Source: a virus. Taken from it: DNA of 32,865 nt. The position numbers and the translations under genes are program-made. The stretch is from the IMG/VR virus record IMGVR_UViG_3300044712_002711, positions 1 through 32,865 of that record; one strand, 5' to 3'. Under the pieces are notes generated by a model. It was not told the origin of the DNA and searched no databases. It was given only the letters and a program-made list of their open reading frames with translations. Of the stretch, positions 14,842 to 23,143 are shown piece by piece. Positions within the stretch are counted from its first letter, which is position 1, and the number at the start of each line of letters is the position of its first letter.

Positions 14842-15381
14842 TTAGACAGGAGTAAGCCTGTACTTATCAAGCATAATTTGTACAAACTGTGGAATGCCGT
14901 CTTTAGTTAAATATTCGATGTTAACTGGACCAGTAGAAACCTTGCTTACCACTTTGCCAGCATCGGATTGTGATTTAAATATTTGTGAAACCCATTGAAC
15001 CAGAGCGTGCTTTAAATCAGCTGGTATAGCTGTAGCGCTTGTTTTATATTTGATCTCAATATTTTGATAACCGTAATTAACTTTAGTTGATAATAGAACA
15101 TATGAGCCATAATTATAAATACTGCTCGAGTCATATAAGACGCCATCAACTTTAACACTAGTGATCGAGGCAATGGGTGGGTTAGCTGGAAAAAAAGTAT
15201 CAGTGCCGCCATCATGCAGCTCGGTTATTTCTGTGTTTGAAGTATTGGTCCATGTGCGATTGCAATAAGAATCAGCGAAAGCGTCAAGTGCAGTGATTAA
15301 GGCAGTGACTAGAGTTTCGCCATTAGTGGCTAAAGTAATATTTAAAAATGTTTCAATATCGGTTTTGGCTATGTATGGCAT
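14842..15381 (-). CDS. Head-tail connector (gp6-like) protein
   Basis: 179 aa from the ATG at 15379-15381 (MPYIAKTDIETFLNI). A TTG two codons upstream is also in frame. The N-terminal helix, ALITALDAFADSYCNRTW, PPIASITSVKVDGVLYD and ALVQWVSQIFKSQSD fit gp6/gp15-type connectors that dock under the portal. No Shine-Dalgarno is present. The ATG lies 5 nt after the TAGAAT of late motif copy D, consistent with a leaderless message. It heads the connector-tail completion operon. Confidence 0.75.
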   Translation of the reverse strand: MPYIAKTDIETFLNITLATNGETLVTALITALDAFADSYCNRTWTNTSNTEITELHDGGTDTFFPANPPIASITSVKVDGVLYDSSSIYNYGSYVLLSTKVNYGYQNIEIKYKTSATAIPADLKHALVQWVSQIFKSQSDAGKVVSKVSTGPVNIEYLTKDGIPQFVQIMLDKYRLTPV

Positions 15382-15386
15382 ACCCA

Positions 15387-15418
15387 ATTCTACTGAAGAT
15401 AAACAGTTTTCTTATATA
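15387..15418 (-). promoter_or_regulatory. Late promoter motif, copy D
   Basis: Minus strand: TATATAAG (15411-15418), 16-nt spacer, AGTAGAAT (15387-15394). It fills the 45-nt gap between the repeat-protein gene and the connector gene, whose ATG follows 5 nt later. Confidence 0.65.
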
Positions 15419-15426
15419 AAATTAGC

Positions 15427-16944
15427 TTACCCTTGTTTATATGAAAGACTTGATCGAGGAGTAGACATCGAAGTGCTACCATGTGATAAATCAGTGCTTG
15501 GATTAGCTAAAGCTGTTCGGCCATCAAATAAATCTGTTCTTGGAATACTTAAAGAACCTATTCCCCTAAGGCTACAACCACGATTATTATTTGCAGCGAA
15601 AATACCTGAAAGCTTTGCGGCTCTTTCTGATTGCTGATTAGCAGTGCCTTTTAATTTAGCAGACCTATTGCTTGCGGCTGATAAAACACCATTTAATTTT
15701 GCACCTCTTTCGCTATTAGCTGGAAGTGAACCTTTTAATTTAGCGCTACGTTGTGAATTAGTGGTTAAGTAACCTTTTATTTTTGCTGACCTTAACGAGT
15801 TGGTTGATTGTTTACCAATAACCTTTGATGATCTTTCATTATTAGTTTGAACTTTACCGGTAACTTTTGCGTTACGGGTGCTTTGTGTGTTTTGCTTACC
15901 GATTATTTTTGCGCTACTTTCCGAAGAGGTGGCAATTTTACCTAGTGTCTTGGCTGATATTGATGAATTTGTATTAACTTTTCCAGATAACGAAGCGCTA
16001 CGCTGGCTAAAATCGGTTGATTTTCCTTGAGTCTTAGCCGATCTATCACTAGAAACGTCATCTTTGCCAGATACTTTTGCATTATGCTCGCTATTAGTAT
16101 TTAGGTTTCCTTTTAGCTTAGCTGAACGTTCGGCAGTGGTATTATCCTTGCCTAGCAGCTTAGCTTGTCTATCGCTATTAGAACCACTAGCGCCAATTAG
16201 TTTGGATGAGCGCTCATTATTACTAGTTAAAAATCCAGTTACTTTAGCACTTCGACTATTTGAAGTGTTATCTTTACCAGCAATTTTGGCGCTGCGAGTA
16301 TCGTTAATTAATTGTACTGCTGTGAGTTTAGCTGATCGCTCGCTAACATCTGAATTTTTACCAGTAGTTTTTGAAGAGCGCTCATTACTAACAGAGCTAA
16401 CACCTTTAACACTCGCTGGTCTTTCGCTATTACTCGTTGAATATCCAGATATTTTAGCTGGTCTTTCGTTTAATGCTGAAGCTGTACCTAGTAGTTTTGC
16501 TTCTCGCTCTGAGTTGGAACCAAGAGAACCATTAATTTTAGCTGACCTACTAGAATTATCTGATTGATTACCAGAAATTTTAGCAGATCTAGAAGAGTTA
16601 GAGGTGTCGAGTCCAACTAAGCTAGCTGGTCGTTCTGAAGTAGTATTAACCTTTCCAGTTAATTTTGCTGAGCGGTTATCATTTGTGCTTGCGTTACCAG
16701 TTAGCTTAGTTGGCCTATCAGATGATGAACTAGCTTGCCCAGATATTTTAGCTGACCTTTCAGTAGAAGTGAGGATTATTCCAGTTAATTTACAGGATCT
16801 TTCACTGTCGACACTCGCGCCAGCTGTAGAGGTGGGGAAAATAGTTTCGTTTGGGAGTCCATTAAACCAATATTTTTGAGTACCGCTATCATTTGCTGTT
16901 ATTTCTATGCCTTCTGTAGGGAGTCCGTTAAACCAGTTTTTCAT
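15427..16944 (-). CDS. Virion-associated protein with 30 tandem 14-residue repeats
   Basis: 505 aa. The N-terminus holds a duplicated motif, NWFNGLPTEGIEI and YWFNGLPNETIFP (about 3-37). Residues 42-461 are thirty copies, without a length change, of a 14-residue unit such as NQSDNSSRSAKING or YLTTNSQRSAKLKG (consensus x4-NSERSAKLxG). The last 44 residues hold three more divergent 14-mers (SIPRTDLFDGRTAL, then ANPSTDLSHGSTSM, then STPRSSLSYKQG). The strict period suggests a regular fibrous fold, probably beta. Ser, Thr and Asn content is very high, giving many possible glycan sites. The gene lies between head and connector genes. GGAG precedes the ATG. I know no function for it. Confidence 0.85.
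   Translation of the reverse strand: MKNWFNGLPTEGIEITANDSGTQKYWFNGLPNETIFPTSTAGASVDSERSCKLTGIILTSTERSAKISGQASSSSDRPTKLTGNASTNDNRSAKLTGKVNTTSERPASLVGLDTSNSSRSAKISGNQSDNSSRSAKINGSLGSNSEREAKLLGTASALNERPAKISGYSTSNSERPASVKGVSSVSNERSSKTTGKNSDVSERSAKLTAVQLINDTRSAKIAGKDNTSNSRSAKVTGFLTSNNERSSKLIGASGSNSDRQAKLLGKDNTTAERSAKLKGNLNTNSEHNAKVSGKDDVSSDRSAKTQGKSTDFSQRSASLSGKVNTNSSISAKTLGKIATSSESSAKIIGKQNTQSTRNAKVTGKVQTNNERSSKVIGKQSTNSLRSAKIKGYLTTNSQRSAKLKGSLPANSERGAKLNGVLSAASNRSAKLKGTANQQSERAAKLSGIFAANNNRGCSLRGIGSLSIPRTDLFDGRTALANPSTDLSHGSTSMSTPRSSLSYKQG
15562..16821 (-). repeat. 30 x 42-bp coding tandem repeats
   Basis: Encodes residues 42-461 of the repeat protein. The unit length is constant at 42 bp while the DNA copies have diverged strongly, so selection acts on the protein period rather than recent DNA amplification. 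This is not a CRISPR array: there are no constant repeats or unique spacers. Confidence 0.9.
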
Positions 16945-16956
16945 AGGTTAGACTCC

Positions 16957-19512
16957 TTATGTTACAGTTGCGGTAAAATCATCAATATTAATCCAGCCAG
17001 TAGTACCGTCACAATCAATAATAAATTCCATTACACCATCGTCGGTGGCGGCTGCCGTAGTGCCTGTTAGTTGTTCAAAATCACCTTCGCTAGTATTGGT
17101 CGCAGTATCTATGACCGCATCGGCAATAATACCAATTGCATCATTTCTCTTTAGAATTAGTCTTGCTCTACTGCCGTTATAATCTGTACCATCACCCACT
17201 AATGATTCACGAATATAAACGGAAGGCGTGCAGGTTTGGCCGCTATTTACATTGACCTTAAAGCTACCAGACTCCAATTTAAAAGTGGCATTGTTTGGCG
17301 TCATTCTCATCGACGGGGCTGCGGTTCTGTACATATTTACTGCTGAATCAGTTTCAATGACTCCATATTTTTTCCATGTTTTATGTGTTCCAGTAGTTTG
17401 ATCATGTTTTTGAGATTTAATAAAACTTTCAGAGGTCATTCCGCCTATATTTAATATCTCAGTACCTGCAGCTAACTTACAGTTATTTAAAATTATTTTA
17501 ACTAAACTATAATTGCCTGCGCTTAAAAATTTTATATCATTCGTGTGAGCAGTCTTAATACCACTAGCAGTAGAAAAATCACCGCTATTTATTTTTAAAT
17601 CAACATAAACATTTCCATCAATATCTATTCCAGATGTGGTAGCAAAAGAGCTATCGCCGTTACTAACTAAGGAATTAATCACCAAGCCATCAATAATATT
17701 TGGATAATTCACTGCTTGTCCATAAAATAAAATATTTCTTGTTCCGCACCCAAATATGGTTAAGGTATCAATGATAACATCTAAAGTTAGGGCATTAGCT
17801 CCAACATATAAACCAGCTGCACCACATCTCCATATAGTCCAATCTCCAATATTTGCTGACTTTAATCCAGTGATTAAAAGTCCATATGATCCAGATGAAT
17901 GTATTAAATTCCCACTCATAACTCCTGATTTATAGTTTCCAGAGATACTTAAGCCACTTTGCCCACCGACAAGAGTGTTGTTAGTAAAAGTTATAAAACA
18001 ATTTCCGATATTTATAGGAGAACTAGTGTTATCGTCAGCTATAATAATGTTATGGTCAACAGTTAGTGAGACTAACGAGGTAGCAGCTGGAATTATAGTC
18101 AATAATGTACTAGCAGTTGATGTAAAAATAGTGTTGTATGAAAACTCAGTGCTACCACCACCAGCTACAAGACCACCCAAGTACACAACCGTAGACTCAG
18201 TATCATAAACAGAACAATATCTGAAACTTACTATACTCGTGGTAGCCACAATATTTAATCCATATTTACCTCCAGATGCAGTCCCAACATATTGAAATTC
18301 GGTCCAGTCAGCATCAACCGCACAGGTTGGGCCAACATACACATAAGTCATGGAAGTTGAGCTCGCAGATCTAATCTTGACGTTTCTTGTTAATAGAATA
18401 ACCTCTGCTTGAGTGGGTGAAGTTCCTGAATGAGCTGCCACTAAACCACCCCCAGCTCCGGCAAAACCATCTACAGTCAGAGTGGTCGCCGTAGCATTTC
18501 CATTTAGTAAACCTTTTTCTGATTGAGTTGAAGTTTGAGTTGTTGAGGCTATTGCAATTACATCATTGTCAAGCCAGCCGGTATCAGTATCCACTCCTAA
18601 TGAAGTGCTATTAACAGCCTCGTCAGTATTGAGTAAACATGAAACAATATTTTTACCACTAGATCTAGATAAACCCTGCGTAGTGATAGTTGAAAGGTTT
18701 TTACACAAAAGACCAAATTGACCATCAGATGCACAATCAAACTCAAGCACTGCTGTACTATCTCTGGGAATTGGAGATCCAGTAGTACCAATGTTTAAAG
18801 TAGCACCACTATAAGCTACTAAATCACCAGACAGTTTTAGATAGTAATTAGTTGCTGCTGATGAGCCGTAGCTTAATGTACCTCTCTGATTAATAGTTAA
18901 AGCTGCTATGCCAGTAGTACCTGGACCGTAATCAGTGGTGGCTGTTTCATTCATAGTTACTGTAAAACTATTGCCTGTACCAGCGCCAGTTAACTCACCC
19001 ATAACATGCATAACATCACCAGCAGCCGGGGCTTGTTCGGTAGTAACTCTAAGCATTCTTGAAAAATTGTCTGTAGTAGCATCGCGAAAAAGATCTATTT
19101 GACTAACAGCTGAACTTTTGGCCTCAATTTTGTAAGCAGTAGCAGCTGCTAAACTAACTGGCGCTGAAAATTTAAAAAACACCCAGCCGCAGTTAGTATA
19201 AGTTGCGTCACCGGCAGGCAAGTCTGAAATATTGACCACAACTTCAGTACCAGAAACCTCACTGTTATCACTTGATAAAATTAAATGAATACTCATCGTA
19301 CCACTAGGAGAGGCAGCTCTGGATCTAAGTTTAACCGCAATTCCATCAATAGTAATAGCTCCTGGGGTGAAAGCTGATGTCCTAGTTTGAGAATAAGTGT
19401 TTGTTAAAGTATCGCTACTAGTTTCAGCATCAAGAAAGGATGTTGAGTCAACTAAATACCAAGTAGTTGCATCCAACCAATTGCCGGTAGCTTTAGAAAT
19501 GAGACGTGACAT
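16957..19512 (-). CDS. Large beta-rich spike-like protein (beta-helix candidate)
   Basis: 851 aa from the ATG at 19510-19512 (MSRLISKATGNW). A TTG at 19536 overlaps the upstream gene. Residues about 1-170 form a jelly-roll-like domain (GAITIDGIAVKLRSRA, CGWVFFKFSAPVSL). From about 175 to 330 the pattern (PAAGDVMHVMGEL, GIAALTINQRGTLSYG, YLKLSGDLVAYSGATLNIG) recalls G8-type domains. About 400-680 has the rung-like rhythm of a right-handed beta-helix (TFTNNTLVGGQSGLSISGN, SGNLIHSSGSYGLLITG). The last 130 residues are another beta-sandwich. Likely a virion spike binding or cutting glycans. It lies between head and connector genes, not near the tail fibres. Confidence 0.6.
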   Translation of the reverse strand: MSRLISKATGNWLDATTWYLVDSTSFLDAETSSDTLTNTYSQTRTSAFTPGAITIDGIAVKLRSRAASPSGTMSIHLILSSDNSEVSGTEVVVNISDLPAGDATYTNCGWVFFKFSAPVSLAAATAYKIEAKSSAVSQIDLFRDATTDNFSRMLRVTTEQAPAAGDVMHVMGELTGAGTGNSFTVTMNETATTDYGPGTTGIAALTINQRGTLSYGSSAATNYYLKLSGDLVAYSGATLNIGTTGSPIPRDSTAVLEFDCASDGQFGLLCKNLSTITTQGLSRSSGKNIVSCLLNTDEAVNSTSLGVDTDTGWLDNDVIAIASTTQTSTQSEKGLLNGNATATTLTVDGFAGAGGGLVAAHSGTSPTQAEVILLTRNVKIRSASSTSMTYVYVGPTCAVDADWTEFQYVGTASGGKYGLNIVATTSIVSFRYCSVYDTESTVVYLGGLVAGGGSTEFSYNTIFTSTASTLLTIIPAATSLVSLTVDHNIIIADDNTSSPINIGNCFITFTNNTLVGGQSGLSISGNYKSGVMSGNLIHSSGSYGLLITGLKSANIGDWTIWRCGAAGLYVGANALTLDVIIDTLTIFGCGTRNILFYGQAVNYPNIIDGLVINSLVSNGDSSFATTSGIDIDGNVYVDLKINSGDFSTASGIKTAHTNDIKFLSAGNYSLVKIILNNCKLAAGTEILNIGGMTSESFIKSQKHDQTTGTHKTWKKYGVIETDSAVNMYRTAAPSMRMTPNNATFKLESGSFKVNVNSGQTCTPSVYIRESLVGDGTDYNGSRARLILKRNDAIGIIADAVIDTATNTSEGDFEQLTGTTAAATDDGVMEFIIDCDGTTGWINIDDFTATVT

Positions 19513-19514
19513 AT

Positions 19515-19937
19515 TTATTTCACCAGTACCCAACAATTATTTGTATTTTTTTCATCAACCCACAATTGCAGTCTATGATCTGGATAGATCGCTTCAATGA
19601 CAGTAAACCAGCCATTAATTTCACTACCAGCCACCTTCATATCAACAATATCCATATCTCGGGATATTTTTCTAAACATTAAATAATCAATTGGTTTTTC
19701 TAATAACTCAAACTCTGAAAATTTTGGATTCTTACCGCTACTGGGTAAGTTAAAATGCTGACCTAATTTTGTGTAAAGAGATAAAGAAGTAATTACCAGC
19801 TTTTTTTCTGCAATATATTTAAGTAGTTTCTGCCAAGGGGATGGTTGATCGGCAATTTCTTGAAACTTGCCTTTACCTTCATAAAAAGTTTCACCATTGG
19901 ATAGGGAAACTTGCCATAAAACATTGTGAGTCAACAT
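19515..19937 (-). CDS. Conserved phage hypothetical protein, 140 aa
   Basis: Alpha/beta protein with NVLWQVSLSNGETFYEGKG at the N-terminus, PWQKLLKYIAEKKLVITSLSLY, LPSSGKNPKFSEF, and a beta C-terminus (RLQLWVDEKNTNNCWVLV). The overall look is of a conserved phage or plasmid protein that I cannot tie to a function. GGAGG precedes the ATG. It sits between capsid-associated genes and the spike-like gene, with 2 nt separating it from the latter. Confidence 0.6.
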   Translation of the reverse strand: MLTHNVLWQVSLSNGETFYEGKGKFQEIADQPSPWQKLLKYIAEKKLVITSLSLYTKLGQHFNLPSSGKNPKFSEFELLEKPIDYLMFRKISRDMDIVDMKVAGSEINGWFTVIEAIYPDHRLQLWVDEKNTNNCWVLVK

Positions 19938-19987
19938 CTTGCCTCCTAAAATAATTTATAGTCTCGATGAGCCTATGTGTTTGGTTT

Positions 19988-20272
19988 TTATTCTTTAGAT
20001 TCTTCTTCAGCTTTTGCTTGGACCACTACTTTTGCACCTTCGCTCATTTCAGCGTTAACCACTGGCCCGTCTAAATCTAAGGTGAAAGCTTCGGTAGCCA
20101 CGATCACTTCTAATTTATCAGCCATTTTAAATGGTAAAGAAACTAAGTGATCAGGTGAAACAATTCCAGAGATACCAGCAATCACAACGCGAACTTTGCC
20201 AATTAACTTTGGATCAGCCCCACACTCTTCGATAATTTCTTTAGCGGTATAGATAGCGTTTCGTTTTAACAT
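19988..20272 (-). CDS. Hypothetical head-associated protein, 94 aa
   Basis: Not recognised. N-terminal helix (NAIYTAKEIIEECGADPKL), then strands (KVRVVIAGISGIVSPD, KLEVIVATEAFTLDLDG) and an acidic tail (AKAEEESKE). AAAGGAG lies at ideal spacing before the ATG. It is 8 nt downstream of the 181-aa protein gene. The location among capsid genes suggests a head completion or decoration partner. Confidence 0.55.
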   Translation of the reverse strand: MLKRNAIYTAKEIIEECGADPKLIGKVRVVIAGISGIVSPDHLVSLPFKMADKLEVIVATEAFTLDLDGPVVNAEMSEGAKVVVQAKAEEESKE

Positions 20273-20280
20273 AAACTCCT

Positions 20281-20826
20281 TTATGAATAAGTTAGCTCAT
20301 CCCTTAATTTGAAAGCTGTTTTTAAGCCTACAGAGTCAGGACTTGCACTGATTAAGAAAAAGAAATCGTGAGAAGTAGCGCTGCCGCTATCAGTAATAGC
20401 TAGGGCTGAACCGCTACCTTCGGCTAATGTCCAGGCTGCGTCACCTTGGTTAGCTGCGTAAAAAGTGATATCAGTGGGACCATTTGTGGTTACTGACCCG
20501 TCATAAGCATATAGTTTATGACCTGTCACAGTTACAGCTGAGCCATGAGCAAAGTTAATCTTTAAAGGACAATTGCCAGTAGTGATAGTGTTTAAAGCGA
20601 CTGAACCGCCACCGATATCGACAGTTCCAGAAGTTAAATATTTGCTATTTTTTGGAGTGTTAGCGGATGACTTATCAGCTGCGCCTGCCGTCTCAACGTG
20701 AGTTGAACTATTAAAGGCACCGACTACGATGGCACTACCAAAAGTACCACCGGCAAATTGAATTAAGTCGGTTGCGTCAATTGTGGTTGGGGTTGTACCT
20801 TGTAGGGTCCATGTATAGGTTGCCAT
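20281..20826 (-). CDS. Beta-rich capsid-associated protein (decoration candidate)
   Basis: 181 aa, almost entirely small, Gly, Ser, Thr and Ala-rich beta sequence (TYTWTLQGTTPTTIDATDLI, FGSAIVVGAFNSSTHVET, DFFFLISASPDSVG). The gene lies two positions after the major capsid gene, where siphophages often encode head decoration or fibre proteins. No cysteine-rich or catalytic motif is visible apart from one Cys. A weak GAAAG precedes the ATG. Confidence 0.5.
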   Translation of the reverse strand: MATYTWTLQGTTPTTIDATDLIQFAGGTFGSAIVVGAFNSSTHVETAGAADKSSANTPKNSKYLTSGTVDIGGGSVALNTITTGNCPLKINFAHGSAVTVTGHKLYAYDGSVTTNGPTDITFYAANQGDAAWTLAEGSGSALAITDSGSATSHDFFFLISASPDSVGLKTAFKLRDELTYS

Positions 20827-20847
20827 ATTTGTTTTACTTTCTATTAA

Positions 20848-21063
20848 CTATTTTTTTACTCTCTTATTTTTTGGTGCAGCTTCTACCATTTTGTTTCGGC
20901 TAGGTTTACTAACCATTTTTGGTTCGGCTACTGCCTCAGGATGTTCTAAAGCTTCGACTGAACTACCGAGGGCATAAAAGGCGTTAATACCAATGTCACA
21001 TTCTTGACCTCTTTGAAAATCTTTACCCTCAAAACGTGTGCCTTCTAAAAATTTGACTCTCAT
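20848..21063 (-). CDS. Hypothetical small head protein, 71 aa
   Basis: N-terminal beta part MRVKFLEGTRFEGKDFQRGQE followed by a basic C-terminal tail (KPSRNKMVEAAPKNKRVKK). Small proteins of this shape often follow the HK97-like capsid gene. AAAGGA precedes the ATG. It is the first gene after the strong hairpin that follows the capsid gene. Its role is unknown. Confidence 0.55.
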   Translation of the reverse strand: MRVKFLEGTRFEGKDFQRGQECDIGINAFYALGSSVEALEHPEAVAEPKMVSKPSRNKMVEAAPKNKRVKK

Positions 21064-21097
21064 ATATTCCTTTCTGAGTTTATTTGTAACCTCACTT

Positions 21098-21121
21098 CTA
21101 GCGGGGATGACTCCCCGCTAG
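21098..21121 (-). other. Perfect 10-bp hairpin after the capsid gene
   Basis: CTAGCGGGGA (21098-21107) and TCCCCGCTAG (21112-21121) pair perfectly around a 4-nt loop. It is GC-rich in an AT-rich genome and lies in the 72-nt gap after the capsid stop codon. No T tract follows, so it may stabilise or process the mRNA, or partly attenuate it, rather than terminate fully. Confidence 0.7.
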
Positions 21122-21135
21122 TGTTAGGTCGCAAA

Positions 21136-22275
21136 CTAGGACGCTGCGGTCTTCAACCATGCAAAGGCTGAAGCTGGATTGGCTAACTGGATATCGATTT
21201 CACCAGAAACTTTCAGAGCAACCATGTTTTGTTCAAACAAGTTGATCAAAGTAGATCCGTTTGTATCGGTAATAGTGGCCTGTTCAGACATTTCTAGCGT
21301 GTAGGCTTGGTTATCACCGTGGATGATAGAACCAAAGTCAACTAAAGCTAAGAATTTCTTACCAGCTTGACTCACTTCGGTGGTTTTAGGCATTACTGGA
21401 CTTAAGGAATAAGGAATATCCCACATAGTCGCAGGTGCGGTGTTACCAAAGCCCTGGAACAAGAAACCTTGTTTGTCAGCGCCTACGGCAGCTCGTTGTT
21501 TTCTAAATCCATTGAAAACAGAACGAGACAACACCCATCGCAAGCGATCTTCTGAGATATTGTCATCGACTTTATCTAGAACATCCAAAAGATCTTCTGG
21601 GACTGCATCCACATAATCAGTTTCACCTGATCCGAGAGTTACACCAGTAACATCAACGCTCTGGAAAACACCCTCAGTGGCGGCTAAGCCGAGCATAGCC
21701 CATTGATCTTCTAATTTAGCGATAGCCTCACCAATCAAGACGTTCAAAACATCAACCACCTGAATAGTGGCGTTTTGTAAGAGCTTGCGGCTGATTGGGA
21801 TGATTACCCCAATAGTTTTGGCTCTCAACGCTAAACTACCAGTAGTAGGTTGACTTGACGTGATCTTGTTGCCTTCGGTTATCCGATAGGCTGAAACACT
21901 ATCCATGGTAGGAACGTTTTCGTTCATACCTTGCATAGGCCATTTGCGAGCAAATTGTCTGGTTAAACCATATTTGCCAGCAACGCGCACAACTTCACTG
22001 GAAACGTAAGTTGGAACCAACTCACTACCAGATGTAGAAGTGCCGGCAGACAACGCTTTGGTGTCTTGACCGACTGATAACTTCCTTAAATAATCCGCTG
22101 CTGTCTCTTTCTGTTCTCGCAGTTCTGCGTCGGCTTTATCGCCGAAAACATCTTTGCGGGCGGGAAGCTCTTCTTTCATTTTAGCTAAAACAGCTTCGGT
22201 TACTTGAGGCACAACTGCTTCTTTCACACCTGCTGTAATATCATCAACGATTTGTTTCACTTCGTCGTTTTTCAT
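21136..22275 (-). CDS. Major capsid protein (HK97 fold)
   Basis: 379 aa from the ATG at 22273-22275. The open frame runs 31 codons further into the protease gene, but GGGGGGTG sits just before this ATG. Residues 1 to about 75 are a charged helical delta-like scaffold segment (VKEAVVPQVTEAVLAKMKEE), normally removed by the prohead protease. The mature part shows the phage capsid pattern (ALSAGTSTSGSELVPTYVS, SRKLLQNATIQVVDVLNVL, WVLSRSVFNGFRKQRAA, FLALVDFGSIIHGDNQA). It forms the icosahedral shell. Confidence 0.92.
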   Translation of the reverse strand: MKNDEVKQIVDDITAGVKEAVVPQVTEAVLAKMKEELPARKDVFGDKADAELREQKETAADYLRKLSVGQDTKALSAGTSTSGSELVPTYVSSEVVRVAGKYGLTRQFARKWPMQGMNENVPTMDSVSAYRITEGNKITSSQPTTGSLALRAKTIGVIIPISRKLLQNATIQVVDVLNVLIGEAIAKLEDQWAMLGLAATEGVFQSVDVTGVTLGSGETDYVDAVPEDLLDVLDKVDDNISEDRLRWVLSRSVFNGFRKQRAAVGADKQGFLFQGFGNTAPATMWDIPYSLSPVMPKTTEVSQAGKKFLALVDFGSIIHGDNQAYTLEMSEQATITDTNGSTLINLFEQNMVALKVSGEIDIQLANPASAFAWLKTAAS

Positions 22276-22279
22276 ATTG

Positions 22280-23089
22280 TTATTCACCCCCCTTCCGGGT
22301 TTTAATATAATTATTAATGTCTCTAAGCAATAATCCGACTCCCTTGTCCTGCTTTTTAAGCACTTCACGAATTTGTTCTAAAAATTTCAGTTTGTTTAAT
22401 TGATCTTCACTAATTAACCATTCAGCTAATAGTTTTTTGCTCTCGTCATCTAAAGCTTTAACAGCTTCTTCGGTTAATAAATCCTTGAGAGTCACTTCTT
22501 TTTTATCTTCGATGTCCCCATCTTTGATGTCTTCTTTTTCACTGTCTTCATTTTTTTCTGAATCCGGGGCGATCTCTTTTTCCATTAAATCGTCGGTATT
22601 TAAGCCCTTACTTCTTAACATTGTCAAAGCTTCTGGATTGTCAGGAACCAACACGGCTGAATACTCTAGCAATTCCCATTCTCTGATAATGTAACCGTGA
22701 TCTTCTTTTTGCTCGTAACGTTTAGGAATAAAACCAATTGACCAAGCGTTCATGAAACCACCCTTATACATGTCATAAAGCATATCGGCGGTTTTATTAA
22801 CGCCTGCTGGTGTGAACTGTAATTTAGCAACAATTCCATCGCCTGTTTGTGTTAATTCCAAGGTCTTAGCGATCGCTGGTTCATGATAGTTATGGAAAGC
22901 TGCCACTACTGGATTCTTTAAATAGTTTTCGGCAATCATGCCCTCTGGCATAACTTCATCTTTGGAACGATCGGGGTTTTTAGTAGAAATTTTGACGGTC
23001 AAAACTCTATCTTCACCCTCAACCGCTTTTGTTTCGCTGGCGGTAAAAATCTTTTGAATTTTTTGGTTATCTTGGATTGTATGTTTCAT
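22280..23089 (-). CDS. HK97-type prohead protease
   Basis: 269 aa. Catalytic region: His66 or His69 in AFHNYHEPAIAK and Ser117 in GFMNAWSIGFIPKRYE, followed by EWELLEYSAVLVPDNPEAL, the family hallmark. Residues 165-269 are a long acidic, Lys-rich helical tail that may serve as a scaffold. It should cleave the capsid delta domain during maturation. The ATG is preceded by AGGAA and lies 13 nt after the -10-like TACAAT of late motif copy E. Confidence 0.9.
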   Translation of the reverse strand: MKHTIQDNQKIQKIFTASETKAVEGEDRVLTVKISTKNPDRSKDEVMPEGMIAENYLKNPVVAAFHNYHEPAIAKTLELTQTGDGIVAKLQFTPAGVNKTADMLYDMYKGGFMNAWSIGFIPKRYEQKEDHGYIIREWELLEYSAVLVPDNPEALTMLRSKGLNTDDLMEKEIAPDSEKNEDSEKEDIKDGDIEDKKEVTLKDLLTEEAVKALDDESKKLLAEWLISEDQLNKLKFLEQIREVLKKQDKGVGLLLRDINNYIKTRKGGE

Positions 23090-23102
23090 AGATTCCTATT
23101 CA

Positions 23103-23134
23103 ATTGTATTGACCTTGTTATGATTCTTTATATA
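23103..23134 (-). promoter_or_regulatory. Late promoter motif, copy E
   Basis: Minus strand: TATATAAA (23127-23134), 16-nt spacer, AATACAAT (23103-23110). It fills the 54-nt gap between portal and protease genes and would drive protease and capsid. The distance to the ATG (13 nt) leaves room for the AGGAA ribosome site, unlike copies A, C, D and F. Confidence 0.65.
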
Positions 23135-23143
23135 TTTTTACTT

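Noticed and set aside
15562-16821. Regular 42-bp periodicity considered as a CRISPR or satellite array.
   Set aside because: Copies diverge at the DNA level, there are no constant repeats with unique spacers, and the period follows codons of a protein.
16064-16879. Two long plus-strand open frames opposite the repeat gene.
   Set aside because: They are reflections of the 42-bp periodic coding sequence on the other strand; the minus-strand product has the clear 14-residue pattern.
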